A stretch of DNA of 64,000 nt from Streptomyces sp. CB00455 (lineage in GTDB: Bacteria > Actinomycetota > Actinomycetes > Streptomycetales > Streptomycetaceae): the NCBI RefSeq assembly GCF_001905445.1, contig NZ_LIVQ01000003.1, positions 248,102 to 312,101 on the forward strand. Direction: 5' to 3'. Of this stretch, positions 17,775 to 27,527 are shown piece by piece (within the stretch, counting starts at the first letter, position 1; each line of letters starts with the position of its first letter). The notes under the pieces are model-generated. The model saw only the letters and a program-made list of their open reading frames with translations, was not told the origin of the DNA and searched no databases. The translations under genes and the position numbers were made by a program.

Positions 17775-20700
17775 CTAGCCGGCCAGGCAGGAGGGGCCGA
17801 GCAGCACCTTGAGGTCGCCGAAGAGGGCGGGGTCGGGCTGTACGCGGTGCTTGTCGAGGCGCAGCACGGTGGTGGTCCGCGGTCCCTGGAGCTTGATCCG
17901 GACCTCGGTGTTGCCCCGGTGGTGGCGCAGGATTTCGCCCAGCCGGGTCACCATCGGCGGGGTGACCTTGACGGTGGGGATGGTCAGGACGACCGGGGCG
18001 TTGGTGCCGGCGGAGGAGAGGTCGGGGACCATCATCTCCATGGCGACCAGACGCGGGACGTCCTCGCGCTTGTCGAGGCGGCCCTTGACGAAGACGACGG
18101 TGTCCTCGACCAGCTGGGTGGAGACGAGCTGGTAGGTCGCGGGGAAGAACATGCACTCGATGGATCCGGCCAGGTCCTCGACGGTGGCGATGGCCCAGGC
18201 GTTGCCCTGCTTGGTCATCTTGCGCTGGAGACCGGAGATGATGCCGCCGATGGTGACGACGGCGCCGTCGGAGTGCTCGCCGCCGGTGAGCTGGGAGATC
18301 CCGGCGTCGGTCTTGTCGGACAGCACGTGCTCCAGCCCGAAGAGCGGGTGGTCGGAGACGTAGAGGCCGAGCATCTCGCGCTCTTGGGCGAGGAGGTAGG
18401 ACTTCTCCCACTCGACGTCGGAGAACTCCACGTCGAGTCCGAAGCCGGGTTCGTCGCCCGCGCTCTCGTCGCCCATGCCGCCGAAGAGGTCGAACTGTCC
18501 CTCGGCCTCCTTGCGCTTGACCGCGACGACGTTGTCGATCATCGGTTCGTGGTGGGCCACCAGGCCCTTGCGGGTGTGGCCCATCTCGTCGAAGGCGCCG
18601 GCCTTGATCAGCGACTCGACGGTCCGCTTGTTGCAGACGACCGCCTCGACCTTGTCCAGGAAGTCGGGGAAGCTGGAGAACTTCCCCTTGGCCTTCCTGG
18701 TCTTGATGATCGACTCGACGACGTTCTGACCGACGTTGCGCACCGCGGTGAGGCCGAAGAGGATCACGTCGTCGCCCTGGGCGGCGAAGTTCGGCTCGGA
18801 CTCGTTCACGTTCGGCGGCAGGACCTTGATGCCCATGCGCCGGCACTCGTTCAGGTAGATCGCGGACTTGTCCTTGTCGTCCTTGACCGAGGTGAGCAGG
18901 CCCGCCATGTACTCGGCGGGGAAGTTCGCCTTGAGGTAGGCGGTCCAGTAGGAGACCAGGCCGTAGGCGGCGGAGTGCGCCTTGTTGAAGGCGTAGCCGG
19001 CGAAGGGGACCAGGACGTCCCAGAGGGCCTTGATCGCCTGGTCGCTGAAGCCCTTCTTCTTGGCTCCCGCCTCGAAGATGACGAAGTTCTTCGCCAGCTC
19101 CTCGGGCTTCTTCTTGCCCATCACGCGGCGCAGGATGTCGGCCTCGCCGAGCGAGTACCCGGCGATGATCTGGGCGGCCTTCTGCACCTGCTCCTGGTAG
19201 ACGATCAGCCCGTAGGTGACCGCGAGCACCTCTTCGAGGGGCCCTTCCAGCTCCGGGTGGATCGGGGTGATCTCCTGCTGCTTGTTCTTACGCAGGGCGT
19301 AGTTCGTGTGGGAGTTCATGCCCATCGGACCCGGCCGGTACAGGGCCGAGACGGCGGAGATGTCCTCGAAGTTGTCGGGCTTCATCAGGCGCAGCAGGGA
19401 GCGCATGGGGCCGCCGTCGAACTGGAAGACGCCGAGGGTGTCGCCCCGGCCGAGCAGTTCGAAGGTCTTCGGGTCGTCCAGCGGGAGGGCCAGGAGGTCG
19501 ATGTCGATCCCCTTGTTGGCCTTCACCATCTTGACGGCGTCGTCCATGATCGTGAGGTTGCGCAGGCCGAGGAAGTCCATCTTCAGCAGGCCGAGCGACT
19601 CGCAGCTCGGGTAGTCCCACTGGGTGATGGTGACGCCGTCGGTGTGCCGCACCCAGACGGGCACGTGGTCGGTGATCGTCTCGCTGGACATGATCACGCC
19701 GGCCGCGTGCACGCCCATCTGGCGGACCAGGCCCTCCACACCGCGCGCGGTGTCGATGACCTTCTTCACATCCGGCTCGTTCTCGTACATCCCGCGGATC
19801 TCGCCGGCCTCGCCGTAGCGGGGGTGCGTCGGGTCGAGGATGCCCGAGAGCGGGATGCCCTTGCCGAGGACGTCGGCGGGCATGGCCTTGGTGAGGCGGT
19901 CGCCCATGGCGTAGGGGTAGCCGAGGACGCGCGCCGAGTCCTTGATGGCGTTCTTGGCCTTGATGGTGCCGTAAGTGCCGATCATGGCGACCTTGTCGGC
20001 GCCGTACTTCTCGGTCACGTACCGGATCACCTCGACGCGCCTGCGCTCGTCGAAGTCGATGTCGACGTCGGGCATGGAGACGCGCTCGGGGTTCAGGAAC
20101 CGCTCGAAGATCAGGCCGTGGGTGATCGGGTCGAGGTCGGTGATGCCCATGGCGTACGCGACGATCGAGCCGGCCGCGGAGCCTCGGCCCGGGCCCACCG
20201 CGATGCCCTGGTTCTTGGCCCACATGATGAAGTCGGCGACGACGAGGAAGTAGCCGGGGAAGCCCATCGAGATGATCGTGTCCATCTCGTACTCGGCCTG
20301 CTTCATCCGGTCCTCGGGGATGCCCCCGGGGTAGCGGCGGTGCATGCCGCGCATGGTCTCCTCGCGGAACCAGGTGACCTCGGTGTAGCCGTCCGGGATG
20401 TCGAACTTCGGCATGAGGTTCCGGAACTGGAACATGCCCTCGGTGTCGACCTGCTCCGCGACCAGCTTCGTGTTGGCGCAGCCCTCCTGCCAGGCGTCCG
20501 AGGAGTCGATGGCGTACATCTCCTCCGTGGACTTCAGGTAGTAGCCGGTGCCGTCGAAGCGGAAGCGGTCCGGGTCCGAGAGGTTCTTGCCGGTCTGGAT
20601 GCAGAGCAGGGCGTCGTGGGCGGACGCCTCGCTCGCGTAGGTGTAGTGCGAGTCGTTCGTGACCAGCGGCGGGATGCCGAGCTTCTTGCCGATCTCCAGC

Positions 20701-21317
20701 AGTCCGTCGCGGACCCGGCGCTCGATCTCGATGCCGTGGTCCATCAGCTCCAGGAAGTAGCGGTCCTTGCCGAAGATGTCCTGGTATTCGGAGGCGGCTT
20801 TGAGGGCCTCGTCGAACTGGCCGAGGCGAAGGCGGGTCTGGAGCTCGCCGGAGGGGCAGCCGGTGGAGGCGATGAGCCCCTCGGACCACTTGGAGATGGT
20901 CTCCTTGTCCATGCGCGGCCACTTCGTGAGCCAGCCCTCGGCGTACGCGTCGGAGGACAGCCGGAAGAGGTTGTGCAGGCCGGTGGCGTTCGCCGCCCAG
21001 ATCGTCTTGTGGGTGTAACCGCCGGAGCCGGAGACGTCGTCGCGCTTCTGGTGGGGCTGGCCCCACTGGATGCGGCGCTTGTTGCGCCGGGACTCGGGGG
21101 CGACGTACGCCTCGATGCCGATGATCGGCGTGATTCCGGCCTTCTTCGCGGAGTGGAAGAAGTCGTAGGCCCCGTGCAGGTTGCCGTGGTCGGACATCGC
21201 GATGTGCGTCATGCCCATCTCGTTGCACGCGTTGAACATGTCCTTCAGCCGCGCGGCACCGTCCAGCAGCGAGTACTGGGTGTGGACGTGCAGGTGCGTG
21301 AACGGCGGCTTGGTCAC
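17775..21317 (-). CDS. dnaE: DNA polymerase III alpha subunit
   Basis: The replicative polymerase subunit (DnaE1 type). At 1180 aa it has normal length. The N-terminal PHP domain begins FTHLHVHTQYSLLDG with later DHGNLHGAYDF. The palm has GPGRGSAAGSIVAY near 375 and the catalytic Asp cluster PDVDIDFDERRR near 415. Helix-hairpin-helix and beta-clamp regions follow, then an OB fold near 1000-1060 (VVTIGGIISGLQ). The GTG at 21317 is supported by GGAGG about nine bases upstream. It is transcribed alone, divergent from the DUF2252 gene. DnaE rather than the error-prone DnaE2 is indicated by length and the complete PHP domain. Confidence 0.98.
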   Translation of the reverse strand: MTKPPFTHLHVHTQYSLLDGAARLKDMFNACNEMGMTHIAMSDHGNLHGAYDFFHSAKKAGITPIIGIEAYVAPESRRNKRRIQWGQPHQKRDDVSGSGGYTHKTIWAANATGLHNLFRLSSDAYAEGWLTKWPRMDKETISKWSEGLIASTGCPSGELQTRLRLGQFDEALKAASEYQDIFGKDRYFLELMDHGIEIERRVRDGLLEIGKKLGIPPLVTNDSHYTYASEASAHDALLCIQTGKNLSDPDRFRFDGTGYYLKSTEEMYAIDSSDAWQEGCANTKLVAEQVDTEGMFQFRNLMPKFDIPDGYTEVTWFREETMRGMHRRYPGGIPEDRMKQAEYEMDTIISMGFPGYFLVVADFIMWAKNQGIAVGPGRGSAAGSIVAYAMGITDLDPITHGLIFERFLNPERVSMPDVDIDFDERRRVEVIRYVTEKYGADKVAMIGTYGTIKAKNAIKDSARVLGYPYAMGDRLTKAMPADVLGKGIPLSGILDPTHPRYGEAGEIRGMYENEPDVKKVIDTARGVEGLVRQMGVHAAGVIMSSETITDHVPVWVRHTDGVTITQWDYPSCESLGLLKMDFLGLRNLTIMDDAVKMVKANKGIDIDLLALPLDDPKTFELLGRGDTLGVFQFDGGPMRSLLRLMKPDNFEDISAVSALYRPGPMGMNSHTNYALRKNKQQEITPIHPELEGPLEEVLAVTYGLIVYQEQVQKAAQIIAGYSLGEADILRRVMGKKKPEELAKNFVIFEAGAKKKGFSDQAIKALWDVLVPFAGYAFNKAHSAAYGLVSYWTAYLKANFPAEYMAGLLTSVKDDKDKSAIYLNECRRMGIKVLPPNVNESEPNFAAQGDDVILFGLTAVRNVGQNVVESIIKTRKAKGKFSSFPDFLDKVEAVVCNKRTVESLIKAGAFDEMGHTRKGLVAHHEPMIDNVVAVKRKEAEGQFDLFGGMGDESAGDEPGFGLDVEFSDVEWEKSYLLAQEREMLGLYVSDHPLFGLEHVLSDKTDAGISQLTGGEHSDGAVVTIGGIISGLQRKMTKQGNAWAIATVEDLAGSIECMFFPATYQLVSTQLVEDTVVFVKGRLDKREDVPRLVAMEMMVPDLSSAGTNAPVVLTIPTVKVTPPMVTRLGEILRHHRGNTEVRIKLQGPRTTTVLRLDKHRVQPDPALFGDLKVLLGPSCLAG

Positions 21318-21475
21318 GGTGGGGATCCTCCGGCGGGGAGAGAGGGGCGGCAGCTCTGAATCCTACGTCTCCCGAGTGACACGTCCGGGGCACCGACCGG
21401 TACCTTCATCCGTTGCAGACCCAAGGACACCTGTCCGAAATGCGATCCACCCCGCACCACCAGGAGGCATCCGCC

Positions 21476-22810
21476 ATGGCGGTTCCCGAGACGACCGACG
21501 AGCAGCGCGCCGAGCAGATACTGGATGTGTTCGACACCGCTTTCGGTGAGCTCCTCGCCGCCGACCCCGCCGCCTTCCAGGTGAAATTCCGGAAGATGGC
21601 CGCGTCGGCCTTCGCCTTCTACCGGGGCACCGCCTGCCTCTTCTACGCGGACCTGGAGCGGGAGCGGCACGGCGGCCCGTACCTGGACGAGCGGACGGGC
21701 CGGGTGTGGATCCACGGGGACCTGCACGCGGAGAACTTCGGCACGTACATGGACTCCAACGGCCGGCTGATCTTCAACGTCAACGACTTCGACGAGGCCT
21801 ACGTCGGCCCCTTCACCTGGGACCTGAAGCGGTTCGCCGCCTCCGTCGCCCTCATCGGCTACACCAAGGCGCTCAGCGACGACCAGATCGGCGAGCTGGT
21901 GCGGATCTACGCCGGCGCCTACCGGGAGCGGATCCATGACCTGGTCGTCCGGGGCGAGGCCGGCAACGAGGACGCGGTGCCCTCCTTCACCCTGGACACC
22001 GCCGACGGCCCCCTGCTGGCCGCCCTGCGCTCGGCCCGCTCGCGCACCCGCTTCTCCCTGCTGGACTCGATGACGGAGATCCGCGACTTCGAGCGGCGCT
22101 TCGCGCCCGGGCCGGGCACCATCGAGCTGGACGCGGCCACCCGCTACAAGGTGCTGGCCGCCTTCGACGGCTACCTGGAGACCCTGCCCGGCGAGTCCCT
22201 GGTGCGGCCCGACTCCTACCGGGTCAAGGACGTGGTGGGCCGCCGGGGCGTCGGCATCGGCTCGGCCGGCCTGCCCTCCTACAACATCCTGCTGGAGGGC
22301 CACAGCGACGCCCTGGAGAACGACGTCGTGATCTACCTCAAGCAGGCGCAGACCCCGGCCGCCTCCCGGCACATCAGCGACCGGGCGGTGCGGGAGTACT
22401 TCCGGCACGAGGGGCACCGCACCGTGATCTCGCAGCGCGCCCTGCAGGCCCACGCCGACCCGTGGCTGGGCTGGACGGAGCTGGACGGCTCCGGGCAGCT
22501 GGTGGCGGAGGTCTCCCCGTACGCGGTGGACCTGGACTGGTCCGACCTGGACGACCCGGAGGAGATCGCCGCGGTCGTCGCCGACCTGGGCCGGGCCACG
22601 GCGACCATGCACGGGGCGGCGGACGCGGACGAGAGCGGCCAGACCCTGGTCCCCTTCTCCACCGAGCGCGCCATCGACGCGGCCATCGCGGCCGACGAGG
22701 ACGGCTTCGCCCAGCTGCTGGTGGACTTCGCCCACGCGTACGGGGCCCGGGCCCGCGCGGACCACCAGATCTTCGTGGACCTCTTCCGCAACGGCCGTCT
22801 GACGTCGTGA
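21476..22810 (+). CDS. DUF2252 kinase-like protein
   Basis: A 444-aa protein of the DUF2252 family, which resembles aminoglycoside/choline kinases. HGDLHAENF at 80-88 matches the HGDxHxxN catalytic loop and DFDEA at 104-108 matches the metal-binding Asp motif. KFRKMAASAFAFYRG near 37-51 is a further family block. Substrate is unknown. The ATG at 21476 is chosen over an upstream in-frame ATG because AGGAGG lies eight bases before it (21462-21467). It stands alone, divergent from dnaE. Confidence 0.88.
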   Translation: MAVPETTDEQRAEQILDVFDTAFGELLAADPAAFQVKFRKMAASAFAFYRGTACLFYADLERERHGGPYLDERTGRVWIHGDLHAENFGTYMDSNGRLIFNVNDFDEAYVGPFTWDLKRFAASVALIGYTKALSDDQIGELVRIYAGAYRERIHDLVVRGEAGNEDAVPSFTLDTADGPLLAALRSARSRTRFSLLDSMTEIRDFERRFAPGPGTIELDAATRYKVLAAFDGYLETLPGESLVRPDSYRVKDVVGRRGVGIGSAGLPSYNILLEGHSDALENDVVIYLKQAQTPAASRHISDRAVREYFRHEGHRTVISQRALQAHADPWLGWTELDGSGQLVAEVSPYAVDLDWSDLDDPEEIAAVVADLGRATATMHGAADADESGQTLVPFSTERAIDAAIAADEDGFAQLLVDFAHAYGARARADHQIFVDLFRNGRLTS

Positions 22811-22874
22811 CCGGGAGCCGCGGGATCCGGACCTGCGGCCCCCTCTCACAGGGACTCATGGCACACTCGCGGCG

Positions 22875-23564
22875 ATGGACATATCAGGGGTGAGGCTGCG
22901 GGGGCTGCGTGCCGCGCTGTTCAGCGCGTTCGTCGTGCTGCTCTCGGCCGGCTCGCACGTCCTCATGTCCCGGGTACCCCTGCCCCCCGCGCTGGTGGGC
23001 GGGGCCTTCGCCGCCGTGTTCACGCTCTCCTACGCGCTGGCGGGCCGCGAGCGGGGCTTCGGCCCCATCGCCGGGCTGCTCGTTCCGGTGGAGCTGGCCG
23101 CGGACACCGTCTTCACCGCCGGGCAGCACGTCTGCTACGGCCCCGCGGGCGGTCCCGTGTCGGGTCCGCTGCGGGCGCTCGGCCTGGGGGAGCTGTGCGG
23201 GGGCACCCCGGTGGGCGGACCGCTGACCGAGGTGGCCGGCCCCGCCGGCGATCCGGCCGCGCTGTTGTCCGCGCCCGGCCCGTGGCAGCCGTGGCTGCTG
23301 CTCGCCGCCCATGTGTCGGTGGGCCTGGCCGCCGCCGGCTGGCTGCGCCACGGCGAGCGGGCCCTGGGGCGGATGCTGCGCGCGGTGGCCGCCTGCGCGT
23401 TCCGGCCGCTGCTGCTGACGGGGGCCCCGGCGAGGGTGGCCACCGGCCGCCCGGAGCCGGTGCGCCGGGCGGTCCTGCCCGGCGCGCGAGCCCTGACGCG
23501 CTTCCCCGCCCACTCCGTGGGCCGACGGGGACCGCCCGTGCCCGGCGCGCTCGCGCGCGCCTGA
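22875..23564 (+). CDS. membrane protein of unknown function
   Basis: A 229-aa protein with four hydrophobic helices: about 12-30, 38-58, 62-85 and 138-155. Between the third and fourth is a Gly/Pro-rich loop with two Cys (QHVCYG and GELCGG), and the C-terminus of about 65 residues is basic and rich in Arg and Pro. No family was recognised with confidence. It lies 62 bases before a DsbA-like gene on the same strand; a functional pairing in the manner of DsbB/DsbA or VKOR is tempting, but the Cys spacing does not match either. Confidence 0.6.
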   Translation: MDISGVRLRGLRAALFSAFVVLLSAGSHVLMSRVPLPPALVGGAFAAVFTLSYALAGRERGFGPIAGLLVPVELAADTVFTAGQHVCYGPAGGPVSGPLRALGLGELCGGTPVGGPLTEVAGPAGDPAALLSAPGPWQPWLLLAAHVSVGLAAAGWLRHGERALGRMLRAVAACAFRPLLLTGAPARVATGRPEPVRRAVLPGARALTRFPAHSVGRRGPPVPGALARA

Positions 23565-23626
23565 CGCACTACGGCAGTCCCCCCTTCCCGCATGCCATGC
23601 GCATGCCACACCCCACGGAGACCACG

Positions 23627-24421
23627 ATGAGTTCACGCAACAGCCAGGCCAACAAGGCGGCGGCCCGCGAGCGGCTGCGCGCCGAGCGCGAGGCGCAGGC
23701 GAAGAAGGACAAGGTGCGCCGACAGGTGGTCGTGGCCGGTGCGGTCGTCGCCGCCCTCGCCGTGATAGGCGGCGTCGCCTACGCCCTCGTCCAGGCCAAC
23801 CAGCCGGGATACTGGGACAAGGCGGCCAAGGCCGCACTGGTCAAGCCGAAGAACACCACGGGCGAGGACGGCACCACGGTCGTCGTCGGCAAGGCCGAGG
23901 CGAAGAAGACCCTGGAGGTCTACGAGGACTCCCGCTGCCCGGCCTGCGCCCAGTTCGAGCAGAGCGTCGGCGCGCAGGTCAAGCAGGACGTCGACGCCGG
24001 CAAGTACAAGCTCCAGTACTTCGGCGCCACCTTCATCGACAACGGCGCCAAGGGCGAGGGCTCGAAGAACGCCCTGAGCGCCCTGGGCGCGGCGCTCAAC
24101 GTCAGCCCGGAGGCCTTCCTCGACTACAAGGCGGCGCTCTACTCCAAGGAGCTGCACCCGCAGGAGACCGTCGACAGCTTCGCCAAGGACGACTACCTGC
24201 TGAAGGTCGCGGACACCGTCCCGGCGCTCAAGGGGAACGCCGAGTTCAAGAAGGCCGTCGAGGACGGCACTTACGACCGGTGGGCGCTGGAGATGTCGAA
24301 GGCTTTCGGCAAGACCGGCGTCACGGGCACCCCGACGCTGAAGATGGACGGCAAGAAGATCGACACCCCGGGCACCCCTGAGGCGTTCACGGCGGCGATC
24401 GACAAGGCCCTCGCCGGCTGA
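23627..24421 (+). CDS. DsbA-like membrane-anchored thiol oxidoreductase
   Basis: A 264-aa protein with a highly charged N-terminus (about 1-32), one transmembrane helix (33-56) and an extracytoplasmic thioredoxin-fold domain. The active site CPAC is at 104-107, and the cis-Pro loop is GVTGTPTLKMDGK near 235. These are hallmarks of the DSBA/FrnE-like thioredoxin_4 family of actinobacteria, which form or isomerise disulfides in exported proteins. The ATG at 23627 has GGAG six bases upstream. A hairpin terminator follows the stop. Confidence 0.9.
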   Translation: MSSRNSQANKAAARERLRAEREAQAKKDKVRRQVVVAGAVVAALAVIGGVAYALVQANQPGYWDKAAKAALVKPKNTTGEDGTTVVVGKAEAKKTLEVYEDSRCPACAQFEQSVGAQVKQDVDAGKYKLQYFGATFIDNGAKGEGSKNALSALGAALNVSPEAFLDYKAALYSKELHPQETVDSFAKDDYLLKVADTVPALKGNAEFKKAVEDGTYDRWALEMSKAFGKTGVTGTPTLKMDGKKIDTPGTPEAFTAAIDKALAG

Positions 24422-24439
24422 TTCCGGCCACGATGTCCG

Positions 24440-24480
24440 CCAACGGGCGGGTGAACTCCCAAAGTTCGCCTGCCCGTTGG
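24440..24480. terminator. 18-bp stem hairpin terminator
   Basis: CCAACGGGCGGGTGAACT pairs with AGTTCGCCTGCCCGTTGG with two G-U-type mismatches and a 5-base loop, 18 bases after the DsbA-like gene. Confidence 0.75.
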
Positions 24481-24515
24481 CTTTAACAGGCTGTTACGGA
24501 GGCCATACCCCTCAG

Positions 24516-24521
24516 TAATAT
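24516..24521 (+). promoter_or_regulatory. TAATAT -10 hexamer, leaderless phoD start
   Basis: TAATAT, a near-consensus -10, is eight bases before the GTG at 24530 and no Shine-Dalgarno intervenes. A TTTAACAGGCTGTTA palindrome-like run lies upstream near 24482-24496 and may hold the -35 or an operator. Confidence 0.5.
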
Positions 24522-24529
24522 GATCATCC

Positions 24530-26212
24530 GTGACCAGTCATCTCTCCTCTTCCTCCGCGCCGTCCGCGCCGTCCGCCGGCCCGGCGGCACCGCGCCGTCG
24601 CACCGTCGTCCTGGCCGCCGCCGCCACGGCCGCGCTCGCCCCGGTGGCCGCGCTGGGCGCCACGGCCGCGCGGGCCGCCGACAGCGCTCCGGCCTTCCTG
24701 CACGGCGTCGCCTCCGGTGACCCGCTGCCCGACGGGGTCCTGCTGTGGACCCGCGTCACCCCCACCGCCGGGGCCGTGCCCGGCTCCGGCCTCGGACCCG
24801 CCGTCCAGGTGGGCTGGGAGGTGGCCTCCGACAAGGCGTTCTCCACCGTCGTCGCCGCCGGCACCGTCACCGCGAGCGCCGCGGCCGACCACACGGTCAA
24901 GGTGGACGTGCGCGGGCTGCGGCCGCAGACGCCCTACTGGTACCGCTTCACGGCCGGCGCCGCCGTCTCGCCCGTCGGGCGCACCCTGACCACCCCGGGG
25001 GCCGACGTGACCACCTCCGGGGTCCGCTTCGGCGTGGTCTCCTGCGCCAACTGGGAGTCCGGCTACTTCTCCGCCTACCGCCACCTGGCCGCCCGTACGG
25101 ACCTCGACGCGGTCCTGCACCTCGGCGACTACGTCTACGAGTACCAGTCCGGGGGATATCCGGAGGCGAAGTACGTCGTGCGCCCGCACGAGCCGCGCCA
25201 CGAGATACTGACCCTCGCCGACTACCGCACCCGGCACGGCGCCTACAAGACGGACGCCGATCTCCAGGCGCTGCACCACGCGCACCCGATCGTGGCCATC
25301 TGGGACGACCACGAGTTCGCCAACGACGCCTGGGCCGGCGGCGCCGAGAACCACACACCGGGCGCCGAGGGCGAATGGGCGGCGCGCGCGGCCGCCGCCA
25401 AGCAGGCGTACTTCGAGTGGATGCCGGTGCGCGCCTCCATCGCGGGCACCGTCTACCGGCGGCTGCGCTTCGGCACCCTCGCCGACCTGCACCTGCTCGA
25501 CCTGCGTTCCTTCCGGTCGCAGCAGGCCAAGGTCGGCAGCGGCACGGTGGACGACCCCGAGCGCACCATCACCGGCCGCGCCCAGCTGGACTGGCTCAAG
25601 TCGGGCCTGGCGGCTTCGGACGCGACCTGGAAGCTGGTGGGCACCTCGGTGATGATCTCGCCGGTGGCCTTCGGTTCGCTGCCCGCGCACCTGCTGAAGC
25701 CGCTCGCCAAGCTGCTCGGCCTGCCCGAGGGCGGTCTGGCGCTCAACGTGGACCAGTGGGACGGCTACACGGACGACCGCAAGGAGCTCTTGGGCCACTT
25801 GCGGGACCGGAACATCAAGAACACGGTGTTCCTGACCGGGGACATCCACATGGCGTGGGCCAACGAGGTACCGGTGAACATGGCGACGTACCCCGGCTCG
25901 GGGACGGCGGCGACGGAGTTCGTGGTGACCTCGGTGACCTCGGACAACCTCGACGACATCCTGCACGTGCCGGCGGACACCGCCTCGCTGGTCGCAGAGT
26001 CGGCCGTCAAGAGCGCCAACTGGCACGTCAAGTGGCTGGACATGGACGCGCACGGCTACGGCGTGCTCGACGTGACGCCCGAGCGCTCGCAGATGGACTA
26101 CTACGTCGTCTCCGACAAGCGGCGGCAGGACGCGACCGCCGCGTGGGCCCGCTCGTACCGCACGCTGAACGGCACGCAGAAGGTGGAGCGGGCCGACCAG
26201 CCGGTTCGCTGA
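24530..26212 (+). CDS. phoD: alkaline phosphatase D family, Tat-exported
   Basis: A secreted metallophosphoesterase that releases phosphate from phosphodiesters and monoesters. In the 560-aa protein RRR at 22-24, followed by [14 protein letters not shown], is a Tat-type signal; cleavage is likely after ARA near 49. The PhoD N-terminal domain (about 55-145) precedes the metallophosphatase domain with [30 protein letters not shown] and TGDIHMAW, which carry the Asp/Asn/His metal ligands. Start is the leaderless GTG at 24530. Strong hairpins flank the gene. PhoP control is expected for such genes in Streptomyces, but no clean PHO box was found here. Confidence 0.93.
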   Translation: MTSHLSSSSAPSAPSAGPAAPRRRTVVLAAAATAALAPVAALGATAARAADSAPAFLHGVASGDPLPDGVLLWTRVTPTAGAVPGSGLGPAVQVGWEVASDKAFSTVVAAGTVTASAAADHTVKVDVRGLRPQTPYWYRFTAGAAVSPVGRTLTTPGADVTTSGVRFGVVSCANWESGYFSAYRHLAARTDLDAVLHLGDYVYEYQSGGYPEAKYVVRPHEPRHEILTLADYRTRHGAYKTDADLQALHHAHPIVAIWDDHEFANDAWAGGAENHTPGAEGEWAARAAAAKQAYFEWMPVRASIAGTVYRRLRFGTLADLHLLDLRSFRSQQAKVGSGTVDDPERTITGRAQLDWLKSGLAASDATWKLVGTSVMISPVAFGSLPAHLLKPLAKLLGLPEGGLALNVDQWDGYTDDRKELLGHLRDRNIKNTVFLTGDIHMAWANEVPVNMATYPGSGTAATEFVVTSVTSDNLDDILHVPADTASLVAESAVKSANWHVKWLDMDAHGYGVLDVTPERSQMDYYVVSDKRRQDATAAWARSYRTLNGTQKVERADQPVR

Positions 26213-26235
26213 TACTCCGTCAATTCTGCTGTCCG

Positions 26236-26267
26236 AAGGGGCGCCTGGTGCAGACCAGGCGCCCCTT
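26236..26267. terminator. perfect 14-bp hairpin terminator after phoD
   Basis: AAGGGGCGCCTGGT pairs exactly with ACCAGGCGCCCCTT around GCAG, 23 bases after the phoD stop. Confidence 0.85.
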
Positions 26268-26304
26268 CTCCCTCACCCGCAACAAATCTTTTACTTCCAG
26301 GTAC

Positions 26305-26335
26305 TTGCCTATTGAATGACATGCACACGTAAGAT
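26305..26335 (+). promoter_or_regulatory. candidate promoter of the metallopeptidase gene
   Basis: TTGCCT (26305-26310) and TAAGAT (26330-26335) are 19 bases apart in an unusually AT-rich stretch. This gives a leader of about 48 bases with GGAG before the GTG. Confidence 0.45.
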
Positions 26336-26389
26336 TCCGGCCAGCGTGAGGAACACCTCACCCCCCACCACGCTTCGCGAGGAGTCAAC

Positions 26390-27388
26390 GTGCGCGCTGC
26401 TGCCCGCATATCCCCCCTGCTCCGCCGCCGCCTCATGGGCACGGCCCTGCTCGCCTCCACCCTGGCGTTCGCCCCGCTGACGGCCCCCACCACCGTCGCC
26501 GCGGCGTCCTCCGGTGCCCCCGCCGAGGCCTGCGCCGAGCAGGCCACGGGCCAGGCCAACGCCCGCATCGCCGTCGGCACCGGCGAGCACTCGGCCTCCG
26601 CCGACCCCAACGAGGTCTCCGCCGCCCAGGTCAAGGCCATGGACGCCGACCTGAAGAAGAAGCTCGCACAGGCGGGCCCCCAGCAGCTCGACGGCATGCG
26701 CGCCGACGCCGCGGCCGCCACCAGCATCCCGGTGTACGTGCACGTCATCACCTCGGGCACCGCGGGCAAGCTGACGGCCTCCCAGATCAACAGCCAGATC
26801 TCGGTCCTCAACGCGGCCTACGGCGGCCAGGGCACCGGCAACGTCAACTCCGGCTTCCAGTTCACCCTGGCCGGAACCGACTACACGGACAACGCCTCCT
26901 GGTACAACGTCTCGGACGGCACCACCGCCGAGAAGAACATGAAGAACGCCCTGCGCAAGGGCGGCAAGAACGCGCTGAACCTCTACACCGCCAACCTCGG
27001 CGGCGGGCTGCTCGGCTGGGCCACCTTCCCCAGCTCCTACGCCTCCCAGCCCAAGATGGACGGCGTCGTCATCCTCAACACCTCGGTCCCGGGCGGCTCC
27101 GCCACCAACTACAACCAGGGCGACACCGGCACCCACGAGGTCGGCCACTGGCTCGGCCTCTACCACACCTTCCAGGGCGGCTGCTCTGGCAGCGGCGACT
27201 CCGTCTCCGACACCCCTGCCGAGTCGAGCGCGGCCTTCGAGTGCCCGACCGGCCGTGACACGTGCTCGACGACCGGGACCGACCCGATCCACAACTTCAT
27301 GGACTACACCTACGACTCCTGCATGTACCAGTTCACCGCGGGCCAGGTCTCGCGCATGAAGAGCATGTGGACCGCCTACCGCGCCTGA
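26390..27388 (+). CDS. secreted M43 (pappalysin-type) zinc metallopeptidase
   Basis: A 332-aa exported peptidase. Residues 1-39 form a Sec-type signal: basic n-region with RRR, hydrophobic core, then VAAAS. A propeptide-like stretch runs to about 105. The catalytic domain has the zinc motif [11 protein letters not shown] at 249-259 and the downstream met-turn [11 protein letters not shown], the M43B layout. Cys pairs near 264/284 and 291/313 suggest disulfides. The GTG at 26390 has GGAG six bases upstream. It is a stand-alone gene bracketed by hairpins. Target proteins are unknown. Confidence 0.9.
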   Translation: MRAAARISPLLRRRLMGTALLASTLAFAPLTAPTTVAAASSGAPAEACAEQATGQANARIAVGTGEHSASADPNEVSAAQVKAMDADLKKKLAQAGPQQLDGMRADAAAATSIPVYVHVITSGTAGKLTASQINSQISVLNAAYGGQGTGNVNSGFQFTLAGTDYTDNASWYNVSDGTTAEKNMKNALRKGGKNALNLYTANLGGGLLGWATFPSSYASQPKMDGVVILNTSVPGGSATNYNQGDTGTHEVGHWLGLYHTFQGGCSGSGDSVSDTPAESSAAFECPTGRDTCSTTGTDPIHNFMDYTYDSCMYQFTAGQVSRMKSMWTAYRA

Positions 27389-27398
27389 TCCACGGGCG

Positions 27399-27436
27399 AA
27401 GGGGCACGGTCCGGCGTCCGCCGGGCCGTGCCCCTT
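27399..27436. terminator. hairpin terminator between convergent genes
   Basis: AAGGGGCACGG pairs with CCGTGCCCCTT, extended by further GC pairs, 11 bases after the metallopeptidase stop. The next 60 bases contain several GTTCCCG-like direct repeats with no evident function. Confidence 0.75.
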
Positions 27437-27527
27437 CCGTATGCCGGGATGCCGGTATGCCCGGGTTCCCGGGTTCCCGTGTTCCCGTGTTCCGGCTCCC
27501 GGGGAACGCGTGCCGTCGCCTCGCCCC

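Noticed and set aside
17448..21359. A plus-strand frame of about 1300 codons antisense to dnaE
   Set aside because: It runs opposite to a full-length dnaE, has long runs of His/Asp/Gly/Val with no recognisable domain, and is explained by the GC bias of third positions in the real gene.
24464..24515. PHO box upstream of phoD
   Set aside because: GTTCGCC- and GTTGGC-like stretches occur, but they are not in the regular 11-base direct-repeat spacing, and one lies inside the upstream terminator.
27462..27500. Recombination or replication site from the GTTCCCG direct repeats
   Set aside because: Only a few 7-base copies are present, in a short stretch after a terminator, with no gene or structure to support a function.
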